A DNA stretch of 11,477 bases from Euperipatoides rowelli (taxonomy: Eukaryota; Onychophora; Udeonychophora; Euonychophora; Peripatopsidae). Positions 1 to 7,645 of this stretch are shown here, piece by piece. Location: the NCBI GenBank assembly GCA_003024985.2, contig PXIH01S0012013.1; one strand, written 5' to 3'. Both the position numbers and the translations under genes were made by a program. A model generated the notes under the pieces. It was not told the DNA's origin. It saw only the letters and a program-made list of their open reading frames with translations, and did no database searches. Position 1 is the first letter of the stretch, and each line of letters begins with the position of its first letter.

Positions 1-16
1 CCTGAATCCGCCACTG
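1..16. mobile_element. Right-hand end of a hAT-type element running off the window
   Basis: The first 16 bases, read on the minus strand, are CAGTGGCGGATTCAGG, which resembles the CAGTGGCGGAT terminal repeat seen on many animal hAT elements. The bases just after it (GTCATCGC, 17-24) would be the 8-bp target duplication, but the other copy lies outside the window, so this cannot be confirmed. The call rests on recognising the terminal motif only. Confidence 0.35.
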
Positions 17-1029
17 GTCATCGCTACTCCTAGGGCGAGGGTTGTGGAAAGAAGCTTTATATATTTAAAGCAGAAGTCTGGCTTGTCTTTGTCTTGCCTG
101 AAACTCAGAGTTCCAATCTCTATGCACACATCCTGGTGGGTTTGAATTCTTGGCTGTCTAAAATAAAGATCAAAGAAGCATGTCGAGGGATTGTGTTAAG
201 ATAAAGCCTGGAACACTAGTGAAACTTTTATTACAAACTGAAACTCTTCCCTGAGGTTTCTTTAGCTTTCACTAATTTTGTCCTTCCTTCATTTCTCTTT
301 TGAAAAGCTGTGATATGTTTGTGTGCGTAGCCAAAGCTTTCTTGGATTTGCTTCATTATTTTCCTACTTAGCGCTAGGTAGTGCTGTATTATGCTTTCGT
401 TTGCACCCCTTTCTTTTTAGTACCGGTACTTTGTGTTTTTTTTTTTTTTTAGCTTAATAAGCAACTGGAAATTTTGAATAAAATACAGCGCAAATGAATA
501 TTAATTTTTGAGTTCAGTATGAAACTAATTAAATATATAATTGTAAAAAAGTACAAAAAAATTCTGTAAATTTCCTGATCTGTAATTTAGATTTGACTAT
601 TAATTAGGTTAAAAATTGAAGTAGGCTAAATAAAAATGTTTACATTTTTATTAAATGTACCGTACAATAAAGACTGCTAAACTTTCTTTTTTCTATCCAA
701 TCAATATAGTGAGGATTCCGTTTCAACAATAACTAGAAAAATATAGAAAATTCCTCCATATTTATAGTTTTAAAAATATAGAACAGAAGTTTATAATATA
801 AAAACTGTCTTTAAAAAAAAATCAATAAACATTTGTATTTGGCTCAAGGCAAAGCAAAATTTGTGTACCAATTTAAACTGGAGGACGCTTTATTAGTCTC
901 ACTAAAAAGTTAAATTTGATGTTTAAATAATTGTTCAGAAATGTTTAGTCTATTCACCAAATCAGACTTAAGCATTTTAATAACAATTGAACTCTAGGGC
1001 TTTATTCCAGTTTACTGGCCCCCTTCCAN
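17..1029. other. AT-rich non-coding stretch, probably intron
   Basis: No open frame with protein-like composition and no recognisable element was found. The first ~60 bases are richer in GC than the rest. Poly-T and poly-A runs occur near 437-450 and 813-822. If the exon at 1462 is real, this stretch is intron, because that exon begins with an acceptor and needs an upstream donor that is not evident here. Confidence 0.4.
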
Positions 1030-1065
<36 letters not shown>

Positions 1066-1103
1066 GTGTGTATATATATATATATGTTGTGTGTGTATAT
1101 ATA
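1030..1103. repeat. Compound (TA)n/(TG)n microsatellite
   Basis: About 30 bases of alternating TA are followed by two copies of a block GTTGTGTGTG plus TATATATATA, the second copy decaying into TATACAG. The base just before the run, at 1029, is an N, which suits slippage or assembly ambiguity at a simple repeat. It probably has no function beyond being a length-variable marker inside an intron. Confidence 0.9.
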
Positions 1104-1461
1104 CAGTATATTGTACATATAAATTTCAAGTTTTATGGGCGAAAGAGTGAACCCTAATATTTGTTCCACTGTCCCCCAGATATGTTTGTCTGAGGTAACA
1201 CATGCATTAGTCTTATTACTTTAGAATGGCTTGTCTTTTTAACCCTAAATAAGATAGGGTGTTTGTAGTTTAGATTAATATTGTAGATACATTTTCTGAG
1301 TTCATTTTACTTCTATCAACATAAATAATTATTTGGCCTTTATCTTTCAATTACATATAGAAGAAGAAAAAAACAATAGTGAAAATATTTCTAGTATTAA
1401 TTTATAAATGTTGACTGAGTAAATAGTTTCTGAAACATGTCTTTTTTTTTTTTCATTTTAG

Positions 1462-1585
1462 AACCATGTTAGAGAGTTTAAGGGACCAGTTATTAGTTAC
1501 TATTGAAAAAGCATTTGGCTATACAAGGGATCAAGCAGAAAAATTATTTATTGAATTGATGCTGTGCGTCAAAAAGAAAGAATTA
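1462..1585 (+). CDS. Penultimate coding exon of a gene, possibly diflavin reductase-like C-terminus
   Basis: This is one exon of a spliced gene. A long T-rich tract ending in CATTTTAG (to 1461) is a strong acceptor, and GAATTA followed by GTAAGT at 1586 is a near-ideal donor. One base completes a split codon, then Thr and Met (1466) start 40 codons that end in phase 0. ATG 1466 is therefore probably internal, not a start. The peptide is amphipathic helix-like, with [11 protein letters not shown] in the middle. From Met1, hydrophobic residues at 5 and 9, Gly at 18, Ala at 24 and Leu at 31 fall where I recall them in the last helices of the FAD/NADPH domain of P450 reductase, methionine synthase reductase, NDOR1 and NOS. 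Against this, the usual Arg-Tyr and the terminal Trp (Phe in NOS) are not clearly present. Family assignment is tentative; the exon itself is better supported. Confidence 0.6.
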
Positions 1586-1865
1586 GTAAGTATCGTAACT
1601 CTATTAAATCATTTAGCCAGTCTAGTATTTGAACTCTATATACAGTATTATTATTATTGTATCATCACACTTTTAGCTCCCCGGTCTAATATTTGAACTA
1701 TTTTTATTATTAAAAAATAATAAAAAAATTAAATAATCCCAATTACAGTTAAATATTTCCGAATTTTTTTACTAGAACTTATCTTTGTTTTTTAGATTTG
1801 TTTTGCAACAGTGTTGCCATCTATCTAATTTTCCATCTAATTGCCACATTTTCATTCAAAACAAA

Positions 1866-2041
1866 TATGTTATAAAAGTTTTGAAATAAAATTACTCCAT
1901 CTTTCATCATTTTCTTTATAATAAACTTACTCTTTCATCATACTTTATGCAATAAAATCACTCCATCCTTCTTTTATGTTGTGAATAAAATCACTTTATT
2001 ATTTATCTAATAAAGTTATTCTTTCATCATATATTATGTCA
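1866..2041. repeat. Degenerate ~33-bp tandem repeat, left half
   Basis: About five imperfect copies of a unit resembling AATAAAATCACTCCATCTTT followed by CATCATATTTTATGT occur in a row, starting near 1885, 1920, 1951, 1984 and 2009, with spacing of 25-36 bases. The same unit reappears at 2616-2770 on the other side of a retrotransposon fragment. The two halves were probably one array before that insertion. Confidence 0.65.
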
Positions 2042-2615
2042 TATTATTATTTATTTATTATAAAACAACTAATACATAGTATTAGGTAAGACAAACTGTC
2101 TTATTACATAAAGTCACCTTAATCTTATTTCACTACCTAGAAAAAAAAAAACAAGTAAAAACATCAAAACAAAAACAAAAAAAAAAAATATAAATGAGGG
2201 CATGCCCCTCAAAATAAACCATAGGCTATATTCAATATACAAATTCAATTCTCAAACAAAAATAAAGGATTAATATTTTTCTTCAAATATTCAATAATCC
2301 TATATTTAAACGCTACCAAACTAACATTAATAAATAATTCACTAGGAATTTCATTCCAAATCTTAATGCTCCTATGATTAATAAAATTTCGACTTTTTCA
2401 TTCTTTATCAATTGGAATTTTACGGGAAAACGTTGTCTTCTCTTATTTAAACGACCATCCAATACATAAAGCTTCTCAATGTTATCATTAGAAACAATTT
2501 TTTCATACATATATAATAAATCCAAATGTAATAATTTTTGATATGGGGTCATTAAATCTAAACTATTAATTATTTCTAAATATGACAGCTTTTGAAAGCC
2601 CATAATTAATCCCTC
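2042..2615 (-). mobile_element. 5'-truncated non-LTR retrotransposon fragment
   Basis: On the minus strand this segment has the tail of a reverse-transcriptase ORF (stop at 2245), then about 200 bases of 3' UTR, then a TAA-rich tail near 2042-2062. Such a simple-repeat tail is common for non-LTR elements. The UTR includes a near-palindrome GAGGGCATGCCCCTC (around 2197-2211) and a 7-bp-stem hairpin TAAGACA/TGTCTTA (2087-2103). TATTATGT occurs at 2032-2039 and 2617-2624 and could be the target duplication, but the same letters belong to the interrupted tandem repeat, so this is not decisive. It is a dead fragment inside an intron. Confidence 0.65.
2245..2603 (-). pseudogene. Reverse-transcriptase ORF C-terminus, frameshifted
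   Basis: Read on the minus strand from 2603, the frame runs through a region that includes DLMTPYQKLLHLDLLYMYEK and RLNKRRQRFPVKF. Near 2370-2390 the frame must change. In the new frame it reads NHRSIKIWNEIPSELF, continues to LVAFKYRIIEYLKK, and stops with TGA at 2245-2247. The pattern W-N-x-[IL]-P followed by an S/V-x-x-F-K segment is the well-known C-terminal signature after the RT domain in Jockey/CR1/L2-like non-LTR elements. A TAA lies five codons above the first Met. The catalytic RT core is absent and the copy is inactive. The clade cannot be set from this remnant. Confidence 0.75.
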
Positions 2616-2770
2616 TTATTATGTTTATAATGTAACTACTCCATCTTTCATTATGTTATCCAATAAAATTGTGTTTTTATTATGTGCTATGTAATTAAAT
2701 TACCCTTTCATCACTCGTTATATAATAAAATCACTAATTCATTCTTCATAAAATGTTATGTATAATTAAG
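2616..2770. repeat. Degenerate ~33-bp tandem repeat, right half
   Basis: About four further copies of the unit seen at 1866-2041 occur here. They are recognisable by ACTCCATCTTTCATTATG, CAATAAAATTGTG, TACCCTTTCATCACTCGTTA and ATAATAAAATCACTAATTC. Spacing is again in the low-to-high 30s. With the left half it brackets the retrotransposon fragment at 2042-2615. Confidence 0.6.
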
Positions 2771-3807
2771 AATAGGCTGTCCAAGTTTAAGTGGCTAATA
2801 AGTACCTGAAAAATCTTTATTTTAACTTCATCCCTTCCACCATCGAAATCTTATTCCCTTGACCATTCTAGGAGTGGTGTTTTACTCTGTTGACCCATGT
2901 TTTTAAAAGGTGACCTATTTTGGGATTCTTAGAATATGGTAACCATACTGTGTTACATAATTTTTTCAGGTCTCATTTTTTTATTAGAACATATCTTCAT
3001 AGTTTTTTGTTTCATACGTTGCAGTTGATGATTCATATGGGCTCTATTAGAAGTGTAATTGGCTACTGTATTTTACAAAACTTGAGTCACTCATAATTGT
3101 ATCCATTAGTAGCCAATTAAAAATAGTCATATTTTTTTTCAGATTATATGTATTTTTTATCAAAGCTACTGTAGATATGCTTTTTTCATCTAATTGTTTA
3201 TAAAAATCCCATAGTATAACCATCTCAAAATGTAGTAAGACTGCTAATTATGTAGAAGCTTGTGTCATTTATTGATCCTACTTCATTGACCAGTTCTCTT
3301 TTGTTTATTAATCTTTAACAGTGAATAATCACAAAGTATATATTCTTGATGACAGACCTAAATCCTTTAATATATTTTGAAATACTAAAGTGGTATATGG
3401 TTAGACCACAATATTCTCATCTTGGTTATTATGCAATAATATTCTATATTTTAATTGCCTAATATTTCCTTGCAGCTGCAAGATTTTTAATCAAATGTTA
3501 TCTCACCATTCGTGTTTTGGAGGCCATGTTCAATCCAAGTTTGTTTTTAAGTGAACTTAGTAAAAATATTGCATCTAGGTGATTAAGATCGAACTTTTTA
3601 ATATATATACATTATACAGTATTAAGAAAGTTGGCCAACTTTTCACATTTCATTGAAAAGACGGGAAAGGTAGTTTTGTCATTTTTATATTTTGACAATT
3701 AGGGGTTACATAATGTTTGTTAAAAATATCATTGCCTAGCAAAATGAAGTAAAGTGATAATTGAATGATGGGAAGGGAGCATGATGATAGAAATTGTTGA
3801 AGGATGA
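2771..3807 (+). other. Intron sequence without recognised content
   Basis: This is AT-rich sequence between the tandem repeat and the second retrotransposon fragment. A good acceptor-like string (TATTTCCTTGCAG, ending at 3474) is followed by a short open stretch of about 30 codons in one frame, but in the phase set by the exon at 1462-1585 it stops within five codons. I do not call an exon. The 150 bases before 3808 may be further decayed retrotransposon, but no motif can be read. Confidence 0.35.
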
Positions 3808-4080
3808 CAATTTGATTGTGCCCCAATATGGGCCTCAGCGTAAACTAAAGCCCACTCCAACTTCCTGGAAGCAATCCAGAAAAGAGCTTTGAAAGTGATA
3901 TTGAACAGTCTCTAATGTTCATATGATAGAGCTGTCCTAGATCTTACCTTGAAATTCTTGGAGATTAGAAGAATGATGTTGTTTAAAGAGTTTGCAATTA
4001 AATACTTTAAAGAATTCTCTGCATCACTTTCTGATCAGCAGGGTCATGCCTCTCTTGTTAACACTAAGATAAATATATAA
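3808..4080 (+). pseudogene. Decayed non-LTR reverse-transcriptase C-terminal fragment
   Basis: In the frame of 3817, the translation reads CAPIWASA, a stop (3841), TKAHSNFLEAIQKRALKVIL, a second stop (3910), then CSYDRAVLDL, LKFLEIRRMMLFKEFAIKYF and onward to TAA at 4078-4080. The series C/Y-A-x-x-W, LE-x-IQ-K/R-RAL-K/R-x-I and S-Y-x-x-A-x-x-x-L-x-x-x-x-LE-x-RR is the classic region just after the RT domain in non-LTR elements such as Jockey/CR1-like ORF2. Two in-frame stops show it is dead. It has the opposite orientation to the fragment at 2245-2603 and covers an overlapping but more upstream part of the protein, so they are separate insertions. Confidence 0.8.
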
Positions 4081-4398
4081 TCACAAGAAGTAGAACATCG
4101 AGATATAGTTAAAGGATAGTTAATAAAAGCTGACATGACATTATTATAAAGGGATGACTCTTCTCACAAAGGAGAATAGTTAAAAAACCTATATCTTTGT
4201 CTATAATTCATGGCTTAAATTTTCTCCTTAGAAATTGGTTTAAGAATTGTTATAAAATATTTTAAAAATTAAACCGAACCTGATCTTAACACAACTTGAT
4301 TATAGCTTATAGTCTCTTTAGTTGTTTATTACAATTGGAATATTGTTATCTATGAAGTGAACCATCCTTATTCTAATTGTATATACTTCTTATTTTAG

Positions 4399-4503
4399 AT
4401 AACAGTATTTCGAATGGGTGAAAGTTCCTGCCAAGACATCGATCAAGCAATCTTGACGGCACTATTAAAAGGTTCCTACTCGGGTGAAAATATAAAATAT
4501 TAG
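4399..4503 (+). CDS. Terminal coding exon joining the exon at 1462-1585
   Basis: TTCTTATTTTAG (to 4398) is a good acceptor. Joining to the previous exon in phase 0 gives 34 codons, beginning ITVFRMGESSCQDID and ending GENIKY, then TAG at 4501-4503. Base composition is less AT-rich than the flanks. An AATAAA follows 71 bases after the stop, as expected for a last exon. If the preceding exon is a diflavin reductase end, this exon would add a tail of about 30 residues beyond the usual terminal aromatic, which is closer to NOS in layout than to P450 reductase. I cannot name the product. A weaker alternative is that the exon ends earlier at a GT near 4472 or 4484 and is spliced further downstream. 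Confidence 0.5.
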   Translation: MTVFRMGESSCQDIDQAILTALLKGSYSGENIKY

Positions 4504-4574
4504 CTGATGTTGTTTTGAATCGCTTATTATTATTATTATTAGTTCTTTTTATAATTTAATATTTTTCATTTTTA

Positions 4575-4580
4575 AATAAA
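4575..4580 (+). promoter_or_regulatory. Poly(A) signal of the two-exon gene
   Basis: A canonical AATAAA lies in the predicted 3' UTR, 71 bases after the stop codon at 4503. AT-rich DNA produces this hexamer often by chance, so it supports the terminal exon without proving it. Cleavage would be expected around 4590-4610. Confidence 0.4.
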
Positions 4581-4603
4581 GTAAATGTGTAATCATAATT
4601 AAT

Positions 4604-5097
4604 AATAATGATAATAATGGATTAATTATTAACAGTAAGCTACATATTTTTACAATTTAGTTAATATATATACCGGTATATATTTTTTTTACTTTTGGAA
4701 TTAAAATAAATTTGTTTAATATACAGTATTCCAATTAGTAACTAAAGTTGAGCTAATCAAATTTCTCACACTAATAGAAAAAGAAAGATCATTAAATTTA
4801 AAGAAGCTGAGGAGGTTGACATAAATACTTTGCTTTTATCATAGAATAGAATATGTAATTAGTTAATTTTAAAAAAAATTTATTTGGTAAAAAAAAAAAA
4901 AGATATGTGATATAAATCTTCTTGAAATAAAACATGAAAAAATAAAAATGGTTAGATATTTAAGACTTATACTTTAAGGAATATGTGTCTGATTTGCTAT
5001 AATCTGTCTTGTAAACTATCTCATCTATGTACAGTAGATATGTGTGTAAAGATGTTCATTGTTTTCTGCAGGGTTTGGTCTGTAATCAAAAAAATTG
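4604..5097. other. AT-rich intergenic stretch
   Basis: No coding region was found. It contains short ATA/ATT-type simple repeats, an 18-bp perfect palindrome ATATATACCGGTATATAT (4666-4683) and poly-A runs near 4870-4900. An acceptor-like TGTTTTCTGCAG ends at 5071, but it is followed by only nine codons before the hAT element, so no exon is called. Confidence 0.35.
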
Positions 5098-5605
5098 CTC
5101 TATACCAGTGGTTTCCAAACTTTTTTTCTGTTGAAACTAGTTGACGATGTTGTGACATCCTGACAATCTTGCGACACCCTGACGATATGAAAAAAAAATT
5201 GTGACACCCAGTAGAGTTGATAGTATTCTTTTTAATCTCAAAGCTTTCATTTGATTTCAATGCCCTGAAAATAGTCATTTGCAGTGTTTGTATGGTAGGT
5301 ACATTTATTTTTTAAAAATATATATTTAAACTTTGATTGTGGAAAATATAATACTACAGTAGTTTAAAAGCCCGTCAAAAATGATGGATACAGCGACATC
5401 TATAGATAGAAAATAGAGCAAAAACATCTTTGGCATAAACGGCTCACCGAAAATGGCCGAGCAGCGTGACAGACATCATGACCAAAGTGACCAAACTGGC
5501 CTTTTATTATAGTTAGATGTATGCTTTGAGAACTTGACATGCTTACGACTGATGAGTGACACACCTGTGTATTGCAACACCTGTTTGGAAACCATTGCTC
5601 TATAC
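5098..5605. mobile_element. hAT-type MITE with target duplications
   Basis: The element proper is 5106-5597 (492 bp). Its left end, CAGTGGTTTCCAAAC (5106-5120), and right end, GTTTGGAAACCATTG (5583-5597), are inverted repeats matching at 14 of 15 bases. CTCTATAC occurs immediately outside on both sides (5098-5105 and 5598-5605), an exact 8-bp target duplication. An 8-bp duplication plus CAGTGGTT-type ends identify the hAT superfamily. Three spaced copies of TTGYGACAYCC lie just inside the left end (5150, 5169, 5199), typical of subterminal transposase-binding repeats, and related GTGACAC/GCAACACC strings lie near the right end. Minus-strand open frames inside it are short, unrelated to any transposase and not counted as genes. 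It is non-autonomous. Confidence 0.9.
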
Positions 5606-6520
5606 AATAACCAATCATATTCCTCCTCTTATTTCCAAAAGTGTTATGGTTTTCCTTTTATGCATCAAAATGAATTCCAATAAACGTCTAGTATTTGGTA
5701 AATATTTTATTTTTACTTTATTTTCTGCTTTATGAAATTCCATTTTCAAATACGATGTTTTCAAACTAAATCAATTGGAACAAAAACAAAGATATGATTG
5801 GTTTAATGACTAACAAGATGGAGAGCAAATGGATATATCTGCACAAAAGTTGGAATTTTTTTCAATAATTATGAATGCCGACAGATGGCTCTCCATCTTT
5901 TAATTGTGCATGCCTGACTGCATCAATAAGCAAGATCTTTACAGAGCGCTACCCATGTTTTTGCATCGGACATCATTGCGTACAAGTATAAATGAGTCTT
6001 TACTGTATAGCTAAAGACTTTTTATGTCTTTCTAAACTGTTTAATTTCTGTATTTAATGTTTTTTTAAATAATTTTCTGTTATTTCTTCAACTTTCTTTT
6101 TTTTTTAAATGAATTTTATTTTATTTTTCTATTATTAATCAGAAGCCACTGTATTTACACAGAAATTGGCCATGGGTTATTGTTTGTTTTATTTAAAAAA
6201 GTTGAGTTTGTATCTGGAATAAATTTATTCTAGACAAACAATGATATAATTTAAAAATAATTATAGTAAATAATAAACGCTGTGAAATGCAACTTGAAAT
6301 TTTTTAGAAGGTGTACAGTATTATACTGTATATGTACACACACACATTACACAACTAGATATAAATAGATACATAATGTACATACTATACATACACATGT
6401 ATACTTATATGTAGATTTCTACCACACCTTGATTTATAACTTTATGTCTCACTTTACCAAAATATCAATTTTATTGCTTTAATATAAACTTTGCATACAG
6501 CCACAGAAGGTTGTTCAAAT
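5606..6520. other. Non-coding stretch with a 12-bp foldback
   Basis: This is mostly AT-rich filler. A slightly GC-richer block at about 5810-6000 holds a perfect 12-bp inverted repeat, AAGATGGAGAGC at 5815-5826 and GCTCTCCATCTT at 5888-5899. On the minus strand the same block has a short open run ending SDAKTWVALCKDLAY that I cannot assign. A 17-bp palindrome TACAGTATTATACTGTA lies at 6314-6330, followed by CA/TA-rich simple sequence to about 6410. Confidence 0.4.
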
Positions 6521-6648
6521 GTGTACTGGATCCTTTCCAAGTGCCATGGAAACTGAACTCACTTGGATATGTCTGTATAACATTCAGCATCTCCTTGTCT
6601 GACTATATTTAAGTCAGAAGACTTTTGGAAATGTATGATTCAGTACAC
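6521..6648. repeat. Nested inverted repeats able to form a branched fold
   Basis: GTGTACTG (6521-6528) is perfectly complementary to CAGTACAC (6641-6648), and TTTCCAA (6534-6540) to TTGGAAA (6625-6631). Inside these arms are two smaller hairpins, TCCAAGTG/CACTTGGA (6536-6543 with 6560-6567) and TCTGAC/GTCAGA (6598-6603 with 6613-6618). The first inner hairpin overlaps the second outer arm, so they are partly alternative pairings. It could be an old foldback MITE or a structured RNA; no target duplication is evident. Confidence 0.45.
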
Positions 6649-6748
6649 CACCCTCCCCCCTTAATTATTTTCAGATACATCCATTTTCCCTTTCAAAGTA
6701 AATTTATTTATTTATCCTTTATTTTTTTAATCTAGAATGTTATTTTCA

Positions 6749-7269
6749 CTTACTATCAGTGTTGTTCAAAGTATTTGTTGCATGTACTTAAGTAAAAGTA
6801 AAAGTACTTTCATAATTTCTTTACTTAAGTAAAAGTAAAAAAGTAATTCACCAAATTGTTACTTTTGAAGTAGAAGTAAAAGTAGTCTATTTTTTTTTCT
6901 TCAAAAAATTGACAATATTAAATTCACTTTCTAATATATGAACTGCAAACCTTGGTAGTCTATGTCTATGATCAGTGTTACAAGTCTAGAAATAGTCCGG
7001 TGCTCTGGTCTAGTCTTCGTATTCCCCCACGTGGAATCAGAATAGGTGCAATGAATTAAATGACACCGCACAAATTCCTTATAATAATATCTTACTTGTA
7101 ACGAAAAGTATTTTTTAAATGTAACGAAGTAAAAGTAATTAAAAATTGAAATGACAGTACTTTGTTACAAGTAAAAGTTTTGTAAACGGAAACTACTTTG
7201 TTAATCTAAGAAGTACTGCTACATTTACTTAAGTACAGTACTTCGTTACTGCCCAACACTGCTTGTTAT
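6749..7269. mobile_element. hAT-type MITE rich in AAGTAAAAGTA motifs
   Basis: The element proper is 6757-7261 (505 bp). Its ends are CAGTGTTGTTCAAAG and, on the other strand, CAGTGTTGGGCAGTAACG; the outer 8 bases are identical. The flanking octamers CTTACTAT (6749-6756) and CTTGTTAT (7262-7269) agree at 6 of 8 positions, consistent with an aged 8-bp target duplication. Both flanks of the element are packed with ACTTAAGTAAAAGTA and AAGTACTT-type strings in both orientations (about 6785-6895 and 7095-7250), while the centre (6950-7080) is different and GC-richer. No transposase is encoded. Confidence 0.75.
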
Positions 7270-7387
7270 TTTATTTTTAATAATGTCTTTATAATTGTGA
7301 AATATTGATGATAGAATGATAATGCAATATTAATATACTTTTATTATTATACATTCTTAATTGAATATTTTTTTTTTACTTTATCAG

Positions 7388-7432
7388 CATTTAGATTCAC
7401 TCATCAAAGAATTCACCGTTACACCTCCATAA
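7388..7432 (+). CDS. Possible terminal coding exon
   Basis: A strong T-rich acceptor (ending TTTATCAG at 7387) is followed by 14 codons in phase 0, HLDSLIKEFTVTPP, and TAA at 7430-7432. The block is less AT-rich than its surroundings. An AATAAA lies at 7569-7574. Its phase matches the donor at 1586, so it could be an alternative last exon of the gene at 1462-4503, or the end of an unseen gene. Fourteen codons are too few for a confident call, and the acceptor could be chance. Confidence 0.22.
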   Translation, partial: HLDSLIKEFTVTPP

Positions 7433-7645
7433 TTTTTATTACACTTTTAAAACCATTAAATTCTTGGCATAATGGATATTTCTGTGTACTTGAACAATAT
7501 AAAATAGAGACATTCTTACCTAAGCTCTTGGAACAATATTATGTGTTACTTCTATGGATAAGTTTATCAATAAAAGCTCCAGATAATTGGATTTGTCTAT
7601 GATAATTTATTAGTTGGACATTAATATACATTATTTATATTATAA

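Noticed and set aside
1586-1696. Continuation of the open frame past the exon end at 1585
   Set aside because: The stretch after GTAAGT is AT-rich and of low-complexity composition (a run of Tyr codons). The donor plus the matching exon at 4399 explain it better.
3475-3550. Possible exon after the acceptor-like TTCCTTGCAG
   Set aside because: In the phase required by the donor at 1586 it stops after four codons; in the other open frame there is no good donor.
5021-5278. 85-codon minus-strand open frame
   Set aside because: It lies mostly inside the hAT MITE, has no recognised motif and crosses the element's terminal repeat and target duplication.
5400-5618. 72-codon minus-strand open frame
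   Set aside because: It runs from flanking DNA across the right terminal repeat into the MITE. It has Cys/His residues but no regular zinc-finger spacing.
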